Source of the DNA: Amycolatopsis pittospori
GTDB lineage: Bacteria; Actinomycetota; Actinomycetes; Mycobacteriales; Pseudonocardiaceae
Assembly: GCF_013870525.1 (NCBI RefSeq)
Contig: NZ_JACBXD010000004.1
Location: forward strand, 113,682 to 177,681
Direction: 5' to 3'
DNA: 64,000 nt
The notes under the pieces were generated by a model. It did no database searches and was not told where the DNA came from. It worked only from the letters and a program-made list of their open reading frames with translations. Shown one piece after another: positions 26,137 to 34,902 of the stretch. Made by a program: the position numbers and the translations under genes. How positions within the stretch are numbered: position 1 is the first letter of the stretch; each line of letters begins with the position of its first letter.

Positions 26137-27339
26137 GTGGTTGGCGCAGAAAGTCCGCCCGTCGGCACACCCGCCGGGATGCGGAAGATCAATCAGCGCG
26201 CCGTGCTGGACCTCCTGCGCCGCAGCGGCCCCGCGACGCGACCGCAAGTCGCGAAGGACACCGGTCTCTCGAAACCCACGGTGAGCCAAGCGTTGCTGGC
26301 CCTCGAAGCGGCCGGTCTCGCCAGGGCGACCGGGCATACGTCGACCGGCACCGGCCGGTCCGCCGTCCTCTACGAAGCGGATCCCACCGCCGGCTACGTC
26401 CTCGGAGTCGACATCGGCCGCGAGCACCTTCGCGTCGCCGTCTCCGACCTCGGTCACACCGTCGTCGCCCGTCGTGACGAGCGGAACACCTCACGTTCGG
26501 GCACCGCGCTCGTCAGCGCCGTCGGCGCGCTCGCCGCGGCGACCGTCCGCGAGGCGGGACTGAGCCAGGCCGACATCGTCGTGCGCGTCCTCGGCTCCCC
26601 CGGTGTCGCCGATCCCGCCAAACGCTGTTTCCGGCACGCGCCGAACCTGCCCGGCTGGGGCAAGGCGGGGCTGCTCGACGAACTCGAAGGCGTCCTCGGC
26701 CCGGACCTCATGGTGGAGAACGACGCGAACCTCACCGCCGTCGGCGAGTGGGAACGTGGTGCCGCGCGCGGCGCGTCCGTCTTCGGCTGCATCACCATCG
26801 GCACCGGCGTCGGGATGGGCGTGATGGTCGACGGCCAGGTCTTCCGCGGTGCGACCGGCGCGGCGGGCGAGATCGGCTACCTGCCCTACGGCCAGTCCCA
26901 CGCGGCGGGCGGCGGCGAGGACACCCCGCCGGTCCGCGGCCACCTCGAAGAGGCGACAGCGGCCCAGTCGGTGGTCCGCGGCGCCCGCGAACTCGGCCTG
27001 GGCACGGCCAAATCGGCCCGCGAGGTCTTCCGTCTCGCCCGCGACGGCGACGAACTCGCCTTGCGCGCCGTCGAAGCGGAGGCGGACAGGCTCGCCTACA
27101 CCGTGGCGTCGGTGGCCGCGGTGATCGACCCCGAACTGATCGTGCTCGGCGGCGGCATCGGGACCGCGGCGGATCTGCTGCTCGACCCGATCGACCGCGC
27201 GCTGCGCTCGTTCACCCCGCTGGTCCCGTCGGTCGTCCAGGGCGAACTGGGCGACGACGGTGTGCTGACCGGCGCGATCAGTGTCGGCCTGCGCGCGGCC
27301 GAGGGCCTGGTGTTCGAGCGGAAGGTCGGCGCGGCCTGA
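26137..27339 (+). CDS. ROK-family transcriptional regulator
   Basis: 400 residues from GTG 26137, chosen for the AGGAGG site 8 nt upstream. The N-terminal winged helix is AVLDLLRRSGPATRPQVAKDTGLSKPTVSQALLAL. The ROK fold follows: VDIGREHLRVAV (phosphate 1), ENDANLTAVGEW, GCITIGTGVGMGV and VIDPELIVLGGGIG. The usual ROK zinc signature (CxCGxxGCxE) is absent; that region reads GEDTPPVRGHLEEA. It is probably a sugar-responsive regulator without kinase activity. The dre-like site upstream suggests a link to aminosugar control. Confidence 0.88.
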   Translation: MVGAESPPVGTPAGMRKINQRAVLDLLRRSGPATRPQVAKDTGLSKPTVSQALLALEAAGLARATGHTSTGTGRSAVLYEADPTAGYVLGVDIGREHLRVAVSDLGHTVVARRDERNTSRSGTALVSAVGALAAATVREAGLSQADIVVRVLGSPGVADPAKRCFRHAPNLPGWGKAGLLDELEGVLGPDLMVENDANLTAVGEWERGAARGASVFGCITIGTGVGMGVMVDGQVFRGATGAAGEIGYLPYGQSHAAGGGEDTPPVRGHLEEATAAQSVVRGARELGLGTAKSAREVFRLARDGDELALRAVEAEADRLAYTVASVAAVIDPELIVLGGGIGTAADLLLDPIDRALRSFTPLVPSVVQGELGDDGVLTGAISVGLRAAEGLVFERKVGAA

Positions 27340-27394
27340 GCGCATTACCTTCGCGGTAATCGACGGCGGTGGAACCGCGCGGAACGATGGCCGG

Positions 27395-27760
27395 ATGACA
27401 ACGACCAAGCAGATCGTCCTCGACTGTTTCGAGAACATGTTCGTGCACAAGGACTTCGTCGCCGCGAGTGCGAACGTGCACCCCGATTTCCGTACCCACA
27501 GCCCGGGTCTGCCGTCCGGCCGTGACGCTTTCGTCGAGGCGATGCGGAATTCACCGCTGATCGGCGCGGAGGTCTCCATCGAACGCGTGATCGCCGACGA
27601 CGACCACGCCGCCGTCCATCTGCACGTGGTCCCGGCGGGAGACGAACGCGGCGCGGCCGTCGTCGACATCGTGCGGGTCGAAAACGGGCTCATCGTGGAA
27701 CATTGGGACGTCAAGCAGCCGGTACCGCCCGCCGCCGAAGTCCCGAACGGGATGTTCTAG
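27395..27760 (+). CDS. SnoaL/NTF2-like small protein
   Basis: 121 residues. IVLDCFENMFVHKDF, YxxHxP-like HPDFRTHSPGLPSGRDAFVEAM and IVDIVRVENGLIVEHWDVKQPVP follow the SnoaL-like polyketide-cyclase/NTF2 fold, including the conserved HWD. Such proteins have varied or unknown catalytic roles. It starts 55 bp after the ROK gene on the same strand and could be cotranscribed, though a short ATTACC/GGTAAT hairpin (27344-27360) lies between them. Confidence 0.8.
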   Translation: MTTTKQIVLDCFENMFVHKDFVAASANVHPDFRTHSPGLPSGRDAFVEAMRNSPLIGAEVSIERVIADDDHAAVHLHVVPAGDERGAAVVDIVRVENGLIVEHWDVKQPVPPAAEVPNGMF

Positions 27761-27769
27761 AGCCGGTTT

Positions 27770-28276
27770 CTAGGGCTGGATGACGAGGCAGGTGCTCGAC
27801 GCGGTCGCGAGCACCTTGCCTTGCGCGTCGCGGATGTCGCCCTCGGCGAACGCGACGCGCGAACCGGCCTTCACGACCCAGCCGTGCGCGCGGATCTCCC
27901 CCACCGAGCCGGAAATCGCGCGCAGGTAGTTCACCTTCAGCTCGACAGACGTGTACCCGACGCCGGCGGGCAGCGTCGAGTGCACGGCGCACGCCACGGC
28001 CGAGTCCAGCAGGGTCGCCGCGACGCCGCCGTGCACGGTCCCGATCGGGTTGTACAGCGACTCGTCCGGCGTCGCCGCGAGTACGACGTCACCGACGGCC
28101 ACGCTCACCCAGCGCATCCCGAAATGCGCCGAGATCGGGGGCGGCGGGATGCTGCCGTCGGCGATCTTGCTCAGATACTCCAGCCCCGACAGCTCGCGGC
28201 CGAGCCGGGCGGTGGGCAGCGGATCCTGCCAGGTCACGGTCTTCTGCCTGGTCTGCCCGGTGACGTCGACGGTCAT
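27770..28276 (-). CDS. PaaI-family hotdog thioesterase
   Basis: 168 residues from ATG 28276 with a GGAGG site. The hotdog signature NPIGTVHGGVAATLLDSAVACAVHS (HGG motif) and VELKVNYLRAISG place it in the PaaI/MenI-type acyl-CoA thioesterases. It diverges from a TetR regulator, and two 18-bp operators sit in the 74-bp spacer, so it is the probable target of that regulator. The acyl substrate is unknown. Confidence 0.9.
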   Translation of the reverse strand: MTVDVTGQTRQKTVTWQDPLPTARLGRELSGLEYLSKIADGSIPPPPISAHFGMRWVSVAVGDVVLAATPDESLYNPIGTVHGGVAATLLDSAVACAVHSTLPAGVGYTSVELKVNYLRAISGSVGEIRAHGWVVKAGSRVAFAEGDIRDAQGKVLATASSTCLVIQP

Positions 28277-28288
28277 ACCTGCCTCCTG

Positions 28289-28306
28289 CTAAGACGATCG
28301 TCCTAG
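28289..28306. promoter_or_regulatory. TetR operator 1 (thioesterase side)
   Basis: CTAAGACGATCGTCCTAG is an 18-bp palindrome with a single asymmetric pair. It begins 12 bp upstream of the thioesterase start. Confidence 0.7.
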
Positions 28307-28312
28307 GCTTGA

Positions 28313-28330
28313 CTATGACGACCGTCCTAG
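28313..28330. promoter_or_regulatory. TetR operator 2 (regulator side)
   Basis: A second copy of the operator (core GACGACCGTC, right flank CTAG), centred 24 bp from operator 1. It overlaps a TGACGA -35 (28316-28321) that pairs at 17 nt with TATGCT (28339-28344), whose transcript would start at the GTG at 28351. Confidence 0.65.
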
Positions 28331-28350
28331 TCAAGGGATATGCTGGCGAC

Positions 28351-28941
28351 GTGTCCGAAACCACCACCCGCGAGCGGATGATCTCGACCGCGATGACGCT
28401 CTTCCGCCGCGAGGGCTACCAGGCGACGTCGTGGCGGCGGCTGGTCGAAAAGGCCGGGACGCCGTGGGGCTCGGCGTACCACCACTTCCCCGGCGGCAAG
28501 GAACAGCTGGCGGTGGCCGCGATCGAACTCGGCACGACCGTCGTGGCGAAGACGGTCCGACGTGCTTTCGAGCGCAACGAGACCGTCGAGGACGCCGTGA
28601 GCTGGTGGTACCGGAAGGCGGGTGAGGCGCTGGCCGCCGACGACTACCGCGGCGGCTGCCCGCTCGCCACGATCACGCTGGAGATGGCGCACGCCTCCCC
28701 CGCGATCACCAAGGCGTGTCAGGACGCCTTCGCCGCCTGGCACGCGTTGCTCGTCGAACTGCTCACCGCCCATGACGTCAACAACACCGACAACACCGCC
28801 GACACCGACGCCGTCGACGACCTCGCGATGGCCATCATGAACAACCTCGAAGGCGCGCTCCTGGTCAGCCGCGTCCGCCGGTCACCCGATCCGCTGGACC
28901 GGGCCGCGCGGCACGTCGCACTCGTGGTCCGGGCCGCCTAA
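28351..28941 (+). CDS. TetR-family repressor
   Basis: 196 residues from GTG 28351. The start is set by the leaderless promoter; earlier in-frame codons at 28309 and 28315 fall inside the operator. The HTH reads RMISTAMTLFRREGYQATSWRRLVEKAGTPWGSAYHHFPGGKEQL. The C-terminal part (RGGCPLATITLEMA, AFAAWHALL) matches the LmrA/YxaF-like TetR_C group, whose members sense aromatic or flavonoid-like drugs. It probably represses itself and the divergent thioesterase. Confidence 0.9.
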   Translation: MSETTTRERMISTAMTLFRREGYQATSWRRLVEKAGTPWGSAYHHFPGGKEQLAVAAIELGTTVVAKTVRRAFERNETVEDAVSWWYRKAGEALAADDYRGGCPLATITLEMAHASPAITKACQDAFAAWHALLVELLTAHDVNNTDNTADTDAVDDLAMAIMNNLEGALLVSRVRRSPDPLDRAARHVALVVRAA

Positions 28942-28951
28942 CATCGCGGGG

Positions 28952-29302
28952 GTGAGCATCGAGCCGGACCGGCGCCTGATCGACCCGGAGCGCGTGGACG
29001 CCGCCGTCGCCGGGATGGGCGATCGCGAGGCGATCACCGAATGGGCGCAACGGTTCTCGCTCGTCGCGGATCCGTCGCGGCTCGCGCTGCTCGTCTCCAT
29101 CCACTACGCGCGTGAGATCAGCGTCACCGATCTCGCCGCGGCCACCGGGATGACCGACACCGCCGTCTCCCAGGCGTTGCGGCTGCTGCGCGCGCACGGC
29201 CTGGTGACGACCCGCCGCGACGGCCGGATCGTCCGCTACAGCCTCGCCGACGCGACCGTGCACGAACTCATCCACCACGTCCGGCCACATCCCGAAAGCT
29301 GA
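28952..29302 (+). CDS. ArsR/SmtB-type repressor, possible metal sensor
   Basis: 116 residues from GTG 28952. TAACAT (28939-28944), overlapping the preceding TetR stop, is a leaderless -10. The winged helix is complete: SVTDLAAATGMTDTAVSQALRLLRAHG, then RRDGRIVRYSLADATVHELIHHV. The last helix carries D, H, H, H in the spacing region used by the alpha5 metal sites of NmtR/KmtR/CzrA sensors. A Ni/Co or Zn sensor is therefore possible, but no metal transporter is adjacent. Confidence 0.85.
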   Translation: MSIEPDRRLIDPERVDAAVAGMGDREAITEWAQRFSLVADPSRLALLVSIHYAREISVTDLAAATGMTDTAVSQALRLLRAHGLVTTRRDGRIVRYSLADATVHELIHHVRPHPES

Positions 29303-29337
29303 GCGGGCACCCGCGAGCGCGGGTAGCGTGCGGAGGC

Positions 29338-30072
29338 ATGATCGGTCTGCCGGACACCATCACGGCCTGCCTCTTCGACCTCGACGGCGTGCTGACCGGG
29401 ACAGCGGCGCAGCACCGCGAAGCGTGGAAGCGCACGTTCGACGAATTCCTGCGCGCCCGCGACGGCGACTCGTTCTCTCCGTTCACGGACACCGACTACG
29501 CGGCTTACGTCGACGGGAGGCCGAGGGCCGACGGCGTCCGCACCTTCCTCACCTCGCGCGGGATCGAGCTGCCCGAAGGCAAGCCCGACGACGGCATCGA
29601 CGTCCCGACCGTCAACGGCGTCGGGAACCGGAAGAACCAGCTGGTCCTGAAGATCATCGACGAAGAGGGCGTCACCCCGTACCCGGGTTCCGTGCGGTAT
29701 CTGGAGGCGGCGAAGAAGGCCGGGCTGCGCATCGGCGTCGTGACGTCGTCGGCCAATGGCGCGAAGGTGCTCGACGCCGCCGACCTGACCAAGTTCGTCG
29801 AAGCGCGGATCGACGGGATCGTGCTCGCCGAGCGGGGCCTGCGCGGCAAACCCGCCCCTGATTCGTTCCTCGCCGGAGCCGAGGCCTTCGGTGTCGCCCC
29901 GGAGAACGCGGCCGTGTTCGAAGACGCGCTCGCGGGGGTACAAGCGGGCAAGGACGGCGGTTTCGGTTACGTGGTCGGAGTGAACCGCGCGCACCAGGCG
30001 GGCGAACTGCTGGAGCACGGCGCGAACGTCGTGGTGGAAGACCTGGCCGAACTCCTGGAGGACGAGCAGTGA
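29338..30072 (+). CDS. Beta-phosphoglucomutase-like HAD phosphatase
   Basis: 244 residues. HAD motif I is CLFDLDGVLTGTAAQH (the DxD nucleophile and acid). A cap domain precedes motif II VVTSSANG, motif III has KPAPDSF, and motif IV is VFEDALAGVQAG. Beta-PGM converts beta-glucose 1-phosphate to glucose 6-phosphate. The gene overlaps the GH65 phosphorylase start by 4 bp (GTGA), the classical pairing: the phosphorylase releases beta-glucose 1-phosphate and this enzyme feeds it to glycolysis. Confidence 0.93.
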   Translation: MIGLPDTITACLFDLDGVLTGTAAQHREAWKRTFDEFLRARDGDSFSPFTDTDYAAYVDGRPRADGVRTFLTSRGIELPEGKPDDGIDVPTVNGVGNRKNQLVLKIIDEEGVTPYPGSVRYLEAAKKAGLRIGVVTSSANGAKVLDAADLTKFVEARIDGIVLAERGLRGKPAPDSFLAGAEAFGVAPENAAVFEDALAGVQAGKDGGFGYVVGVNRAHQAGELLEHGANVVVEDLAELLEDEQ

Positions 30073-32429
30073 CCGACCCGCACTTCCGCGGCTACGAAGT
30101 CGCGCCCTGGGAGCTGCGCTGGCGCGGCATGGACGTCGACGCCCTGCAGCGCACCGAATCGGCGTTCGCCGTGTCCAACGGGCATATCGGCCTGCGCGGC
30201 ACGCTGGAGGAGGCCGAACCACGCGGCCTGCCGGGCACCTACCTCAACGGTTTCTACGAACAGCACGATCTTCCCTACGCCGAAACCGGTTACGGCTACC
30301 CGGAAGAGGGACAGACCGTCGTCAACGTGACCGACGGCAAGATCATCCGGCTGCTGGTCGAGGACGAACCGCTCGACATGCGGTACGGCCAGGCGACCGA
30401 GCACGACCGTGTCCTCGACTTCCGCAAGGGCACGCTGGCGCGGAACACCGTCTGGTCCTCACCGACCGGGCGCCGGGTGCGGGTCCGGACCGAACGCCTG
30501 GTCTCCTTCACCCAGCGGGCCGTCGCCGCGATCCGGTACGAGGTCGAACCGCTCGACGAGGATCTGCAACTGGTCGCGCAGTCGGATCTGCTGGCCAACG
30601 AGCCCGTCGAATCCGACACCCGTGACCCCCGGGTGGCCGCCGCGCTCGAATCCCCGCTCGTCTCGCTGTTCCGGCATTCCGAGGGATATCACGCCGTGCT
30701 GGTGCACCAGACCCGTAACTCGGGGCTGCGGGTGGCCGCCGCGATGGACCACAAGATCGAAGTCACCGACGGGGTCCGCACGCATATCGAGGCCGAAGAG
30801 GACATGGCACGGCTCACCGTCGCCGTCGACGTGCCCAAGGGCGGACGGCTGCGGATCACCAAGTTCCTCGCCTACGGCTGGTCCGCGCAGCGCTCGGTAC
30901 CCGCGGTGCGCGCACAGGTCGAGGCCGCGCTGGCCGGCGCGCGGCAGACCGGCTGGAAGGGACTGCTCGCCGAGCAGAAGAAATTCCTCGACGACTTCTG
31001 GGAGACGTCGGACATCGAGGTCGAAGGCGACCCGGAACTGCAGCAGGCGGTGCGGTTCGCGCTCTTCCACCTCCTGCAGGCGGGTGCCCGCGGTGAGACG
31101 CGGGCGTTGGCAGGCAAGGGATTGACCGGTCCCGGCTACGACGGGCACGCGTTCTGGGACACCGAGACCTTCGTCCTGCCCGTGCTCACCTACAGCATTC
31201 CCGACGCCGCCCGTGACGCCCTGCGCTGGCGTCACTCCACTTTGGACAAAGCACGGGAGCGGGCGACACAACTGGGCTTGCGCGGTGCTGCCTTCCCCTG
31301 GCGGTCCATCAACGGCGCGGAATGTTCGGCGTACTGGCCCGCCGGCACGGCGGCGTTCCACGTCAGCGCGGACATCTCCGACGCCGTCGTCCGCTATCTC
31401 AACGCCACCGGCGACGAGGAGTTCATGCGGACCTGCGGCGCTGAACTACTGCTCGAAACCGCCCGGATGTGGGCGTCGCTGGGACATTTCGACCGGCGCG
31501 GCCGGTTCCGGATCGACGGCGTCACCGGACCCGACGAGTACTCCGCCGTGGCGGACAACAACGTCTACACGAACCTGATGGCGCGGCGGAACCTGTTCTA
31601 CGCCGCCGAAATCTGCGAACGCTACGCGGACACGGCACGGGCGTTCGACGTCACCGGGGACGAGATCGCGTCGTGGCGCAAGGCGTCCGAGGCGATGCTG
31701 GTGCCCTACGACGACGATCTCGGCGTCCACCCGCAGTCCGAAGGCTTCCTCGAACACGACGAGTGGGACTTCGACGCGACCGAGCCGGATTTCTACCCGC
31801 TGCTGCTGAACTACCCGTACTTCGACCTGTACCGCAAGCAGGTGGTCAAGCAGGCCGACCTCGTCCTCGCACTGCATCTCTGCGGGGATTCGTTCACGCC
31901 GGAGGAAAAGGCGCGCAACTTCGCCTACTACGAGGCCCGGACGGTGCGGGACTCCTCGCTGTCGGCGGGGACGCAGGCCGTGATGGCGGCCGAGGTCGGG
32001 CATCTCGAACTGGCCTACGACTACCTCGCCGAAGCCGCGCTCACCGACCTCCACGACGTGCACAACAACGTCCGCAACGGCCTGCACCTGGCGTCACTCG
32101 CCGGTGCGTGGCAAGGCACCGTCGCGGGTTTCGGTGGCTTGCGCGACCACGGCGGCCGGCTGACCTTCGCGCCGCGGCTACCGCCACAACTGCGTCGGAT
32201 CGCGTTCCGGCTGACCTTCCGCGGCACCCGGTTCCAGGTCGAGATCGACGGCGAAGGCGCGACGTACCACGTGATCACCGGGGAGCCGCTGGAACTGGCG
32301 CACCACGGCGAGACGTTCACCGTCACCGCGGAACCGGTGCGGTTGCCGATCCCGTCGCTCGATCCGGGTCCGGCGCCGGTGCAACCCGAAGGCCGGGCTC
32401 CGGTGCGGCGGCAGCCTAAGGACGGCTGA
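30069..32429 (+). CDS. Glycoside hydrolase family 65 disaccharide phosphorylase
   Basis: 786 residues, normal for GH65. The beta-sandwich N-terminal domain starts with ESAFAVSNGHIGLRG. The catalytic (alpha/alpha)6 barrel has GHAFWDTETFVLPVL, the general acid Glu490 in TGPDEYSAVADNN, and the phosphate-binding region KQADLVLALH...RDSSLSAGTQA. The C-terminal domain follows. GH65 enzymes phosphorolyse maltose, trehalose, kojibiose or nigerose with inversion to beta-glucose 1-phosphate. The exact sugar cannot be told here; there is no transporter nearby, so the substrate may be internal trehalose or maltose. Confidence 0.93.
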   Translation: MTDPHFRGYEVAPWELRWRGMDVDALQRTESAFAVSNGHIGLRGTLEEAEPRGLPGTYLNGFYEQHDLPYAETGYGYPEEGQTVVNVTDGKIIRLLVEDEPLDMRYGQATEHDRVLDFRKGTLARNTVWSSPTGRRVRVRTERLVSFTQRAVAAIRYEVEPLDEDLQLVAQSDLLANEPVESDTRDPRVAAALESPLVSLFRHSEGYHAVLVHQTRNSGLRVAAAMDHKIEVTDGVRTHIEAEEDMARLTVAVDVPKGGRLRITKFLAYGWSAQRSVPAVRAQVEAALAGARQTGWKGLLAEQKKFLDDFWETSDIEVEGDPELQQAVRFALFHLLQAGARGETRALAGKGLTGPGYDGHAFWDTETFVLPVLTYSIPDAARDALRWRHSTLDKARERATQLGLRGAAFPWRSINGAECSAYWPAGTAAFHVSADISDAVVRYLNATGDEEFMRTCGAELLLETARMWASLGHFDRRGRFRIDGVTGPDEYSAVADNNVYTNLMARRNLFYAAEICERYADTARAFDVTGDEIASWRKASEAMLVPYDDDLGVHPQSEGFLEHDEWDFDATEPDFYPLLLNYPYFDLYRKQVVKQADLVLALHLCGDSFTPEEKARNFAYYEARTVRDSSLSAGTQAVMAAEVGHLELAYDYLAEAALTDLHDVHNNVRNGLHLASLAGAWQGTVAGFGGLRDHGGRLTFAPRLPPQLRRIAFRLTFRGTRFQVEIDGEGATYHVITGEPLELAHHGETFTVTAEPVRLPIPSLDPGPAPVQPEGRAPVRRQPKDG

Positions 32430-32432
32430 GCC

Positions 32433-32612
32433 TCAGTCCGGAGGCTCGATCGGCACCTCACCGCTGCCCGGCACGCCGTCGACCTCCTCGGTGCCGTGCG
32501 GGCCGATGTCACGGTTGGGCGCGCTCGGCACGTCGGTCTTCGGCTGCGTCTTGCGGAGATCGTCGAGGTCTTCGTCCTCGTCCTGCCCGAAGGTCTTCTT
32601 GCTTTCCCTCAT
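32433..32612 (-). CDS. Small acidic hydrophilic protein
   Basis: 59 residues from ATG 32612 with CGGAG upstream. It is rich in Asp, Glu, Pro and Gly and has no Cys, hydrophobic segment or known domain. Similar short acidic proteins occur widely in actinobacteria without known function. It ends 3 bp from the GH65 stop and is followed upstream, on the same strand, by the Ppx gene. Confidence 0.5.
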   Translation of the reverse strand: MRESKKTFGQDEDEDLDDLRKTQPKTDVPSAPNRDIGPHGTEEVDGVPGSGEVPIEPPD

Positions 32613-32663
32613 GACTCCGGGGTACCCGCTCGCGGCGCGAAACGCCACATTTCAGCGGGTATT

Positions 32664-33629
32664 TCAGGCGGCTTTCGCCGGTTTGCCGTCGAGCGTGACC
32701 AGTCCGTCGAGCATGTTCAGCAGCAGACCGTCCCTGGTGGACCAGGGACAGATGGCGACCTGACCACCCGAAAGCGTCAACAGGGCCTCGGCGACGATCG
32801 CGCCCGCGAGCGCCTGGTGCGAACGCTGCCGCGAGATGCCCGGCAGTTCGGCGCGGCGCTTCGCCGGCAGCTTCGCCAGCCGTGGGATCCACGCGCGGAG
32901 GTCGTCGAGATGCAGTTCCCGCGTGCGGGAGGGCCTGTCGCCGGCGAGCCGGGCAAGTTGCCTCAGCACCTTGGAACAGCCGACGGCGCGATGATCGCGG
33001 ATCTCCGGCAGGACGTCCTGCATCGCGTCACGGACTTCGTCGAGGACGTGTTCACGCATGGCCCGCACGACCTTGGGCGACGGGCATTCGGTGGCGAACC
33101 AGTCCCGCGTCAGCGACCGGGCGCCGAGCGGCAGCGAATGCGCGAACCCGGCCTCCTCGGTGGTCCCAGCGGCGAGTTCGACGGTCCCGCCGCCGATGTC
33201 GAGCACGAGCAGCCCTCCCGCGGAAGCGCCGTACCACCGGCGCGCCCCGACGTACGCCAGCTCGGCTTCGCGACGACCGCTGAGGAACTGCAGCTTGACC
33301 CCGGTGGCCTTCGCGACGTCGCAGACGACCTGCTTCACGTTGGCCGCGTCGCGGATCGAAGAGGTCGCGAGGGGATACACGTCTTCGACGCCGTGCTTGG
33401 CCGCTGTCGTCATTCCCGCCTCGACGGCGGAGGAGACCGCGTCGATGCCACGCCGGGTCAGCTTCCCGTCGTCATCGAGTTCCCGGTCCAGCCGAAGGCG
33501 CGTCTGATGGCTCAGCACGGGATCGAGCGGCGAGCCGCCCTTGGCCAGCACCACCAGCCGAGCACTGAACGATCCGACGTCCAGGACCGCGGCGGACGGC
33601 TCCTCGATCTGCTTGCGCACGCGAGGCAC
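32664..33629 (-). CDS. Ppx/GppA-family phosphatase
   Basis: 321 residues from GTG 33629. It has the actin-like ASKHA fold with AVLDVGSFSARLVVL (phosphate 1), TSSIRDAANV, the catalytic-Glu region SGRREAELAYVG and LVLDIGGGTVELA (phosphate 2). It matches the N-terminal two domains of exopolyphosphatase/pppGpp phosphohydrolase and is close in size to the short actinobacterial Ppx1/Ppx2 proteins. It is likely to act on polyphosphate or guanosine alarmones; which one cannot be read from the sequence. Confidence 0.92.
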   Translation of the reverse strand: MPRVRKQIEEPSAAVLDVGSFSARLVVLAKGGSPLDPVLSHQTRLRLDRELDDDGKLTRRGIDAVSSAVEAGMTTAAKHGVEDVYPLATSSIRDAANVKQVVCDVAKATGVKLQFLSGRREAELAYVGARRWYGASAGGLLVLDIGGGTVELAAGTTEEAGFAHSLPLGARSLTRDWFATECPSPKVVRAMREHVLDEVRDAMQDVLPEIRDHRAVGCSKVLRQLARLAGDRPSRTRELHLDDLRAWIPRLAKLPAKRRAELPGISRQRSHQALAGAIVAEALLTLSGGQVAICPWSTRDGLLLNMLDGLVTLDGKPAKAA

Positions 33630-33829
33630 CTCACCTTCGTCGCGAACGTATTCCCCCGAGGACTCCGTTTCACTCCTGATAATGGCCCATTTTCCGGCCG
33701 TTCAGGCGTGCTTTACGTTCTCTTTCCACCGAAGTGCCGCTTTTTGACCACGTCGGCGCAGGTCGAGGGTACCGTATCGATCCAGGTGAGAGGTTCGCCT
33801 CTCTCCGAGAGTCGAAACTTCGAACGGGT

Positions 33830-34870
33830 TCAGCCGAGAAGTTCGCGCAACTTCGACACCTGCGCCACGCGTGCTTCACGGCCCGGGAGCAGCGGGTTGA
33901 CCACCAACGTGGTCGCCCCGGCCTCGCGGAACGCGGCCAGCCGCTCCTTGATGTACCCCTCGGGGCCGACCAGTGAGATCGCCCGGATCAGCTCCTTCGG
34001 CACCGCCGCCGCGGCCTCGTCCTTCTTGCCGTCGAGGTAGAGGTCCTGGATGAGCTTGGCTTCGGCTTCATAGCCGTACCGCTGCGCGAGACTGTTGTAG
34101 AAATTCTTGCCGCGCGCGCCCATGCCGCCGATGTACAGCGCCAACATGCCTCGAAGGTGGTCCAGCAGCCCGTCGACGTCGTCGCCGATCGCGAGCGCGG
34201 TCCCGACGAAGGTGTCCAGCTCGCCCAGCGACGGGTCGCGCTTCGCCTTGCCCTCGGCCAGCGACGCGCCCCAGACCTCGGCGGCCTTCTCCGGATGGAA
34301 GAAGATCGGCTCCCAGCCCTCGGCGAGTTCGGCGGTGAGCGCGACGTTCTTCGGGCCGATCGAGGCCAGCAGGATCGGGATCCGCTCACGCACCGGGTGG
34401 TTGATCAGCTTCAGCGGCTTGCCGAGGCCCGTACCCTGCTCCGGCGGCAGCGGGATCGTGTAGTGCGTGCCGGAGTGGACGACCTTCTCGCGCCGCCACA
34501 CCTGGCGGCAGATGTCGATGATCTCGCGGGTGCGGCCGAGCGGCGCGTCGTACTTCACGCCGTGGAAACCCTCGATGACCTGCGGACCGGACGCGCCGAT
34601 GCCGAGGGTGAACCGCCCGTCGGAGACGAAGTCGAGCCCGGCCGCGGTCATCGCGGTCAGCGTCGGCGTCCTCGTGTAGATCTGGAAGATGCCGGAGGCG
34701 ATCTGGACCCGTTCGGTCTTCGCCGCGACGTAGCCGAGCTGACTGACCGCGTCGAAGGAGTAGGCCTCGGGGACGAAGACGATGTCCAGGCCGGCCTTCT
34801 CCAGCTCGACGATGTCCGCCACGCTCTCGGCGAAACCACCGGCGTAGTTGATCGCGGTCCCGATCCTCAT
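33830..34870 (-). CDS. LLM-class F420-dependent oxidoreductase
   Basis: 346 residues from ATG 34870, preferred over ATG 34876 because GAGGAG then has proper spacing. The luciferase-like barrel has IGTAINYAGGFAESVADIVELEKAGLDIVFVPEAYSFDAVSQLGYVAAKT, IYTRTPTLTAMTAAGLDFVSDGRFTLGIGASGPQV (phosphate/F420 region) and a C-terminal PEGYIKERLAAFREAGATTLVV. The substrate is unknown. It is followed upstream by a methyltransferase on the same strand 32 bp away, so they may form an operon. Confidence 0.9.
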   Translation of the reverse strand: MRIGTAINYAGGFAESVADIVELEKAGLDIVFVPEAYSFDAVSQLGYVAAKTERVQIASGIFQIYTRTPTLTAMTAAGLDFVSDGRFTLGIGASGPQVIEGFHGVKYDAPLGRTREIIDICRQVWRREKVVHSGTHYTIPLPPEQGTGLGKPLKLINHPVRERIPILLASIGPKNVALTAELAEGWEPIFFHPEKAAEVWGASLAEGKAKRDPSLGELDTFVGTALAIGDDVDGLLDHLRGMLALYIGGMGARGKNFYNSLAQRYGYEAEAKLIQDLYLDGKKDEAAAAVPKELIRAISLVGPEGYIKERLAAFREAGATTLVVNPLLPGREARVAQVSKLRELLG

Positions 34871-34902
34871 CCGCATCTCCTCGAAAGTTACTGAGCGGTT
34901 GC

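Noticed and set aside
27344..27360. ATTACC/GGTAAT hairpin between the ROK and SnoaL genes
   Set aside because: Only 6 bp and no T-run; too weak to call a terminator.
33788..33803. GAGAGG TTCG CCTCTC hairpin in the 200-bp gap between the Ppx and LLM genes
   Set aside because: A stable UUCG hairpin, but short, with no T-run and no clear role; nothing else is seen in the gap.
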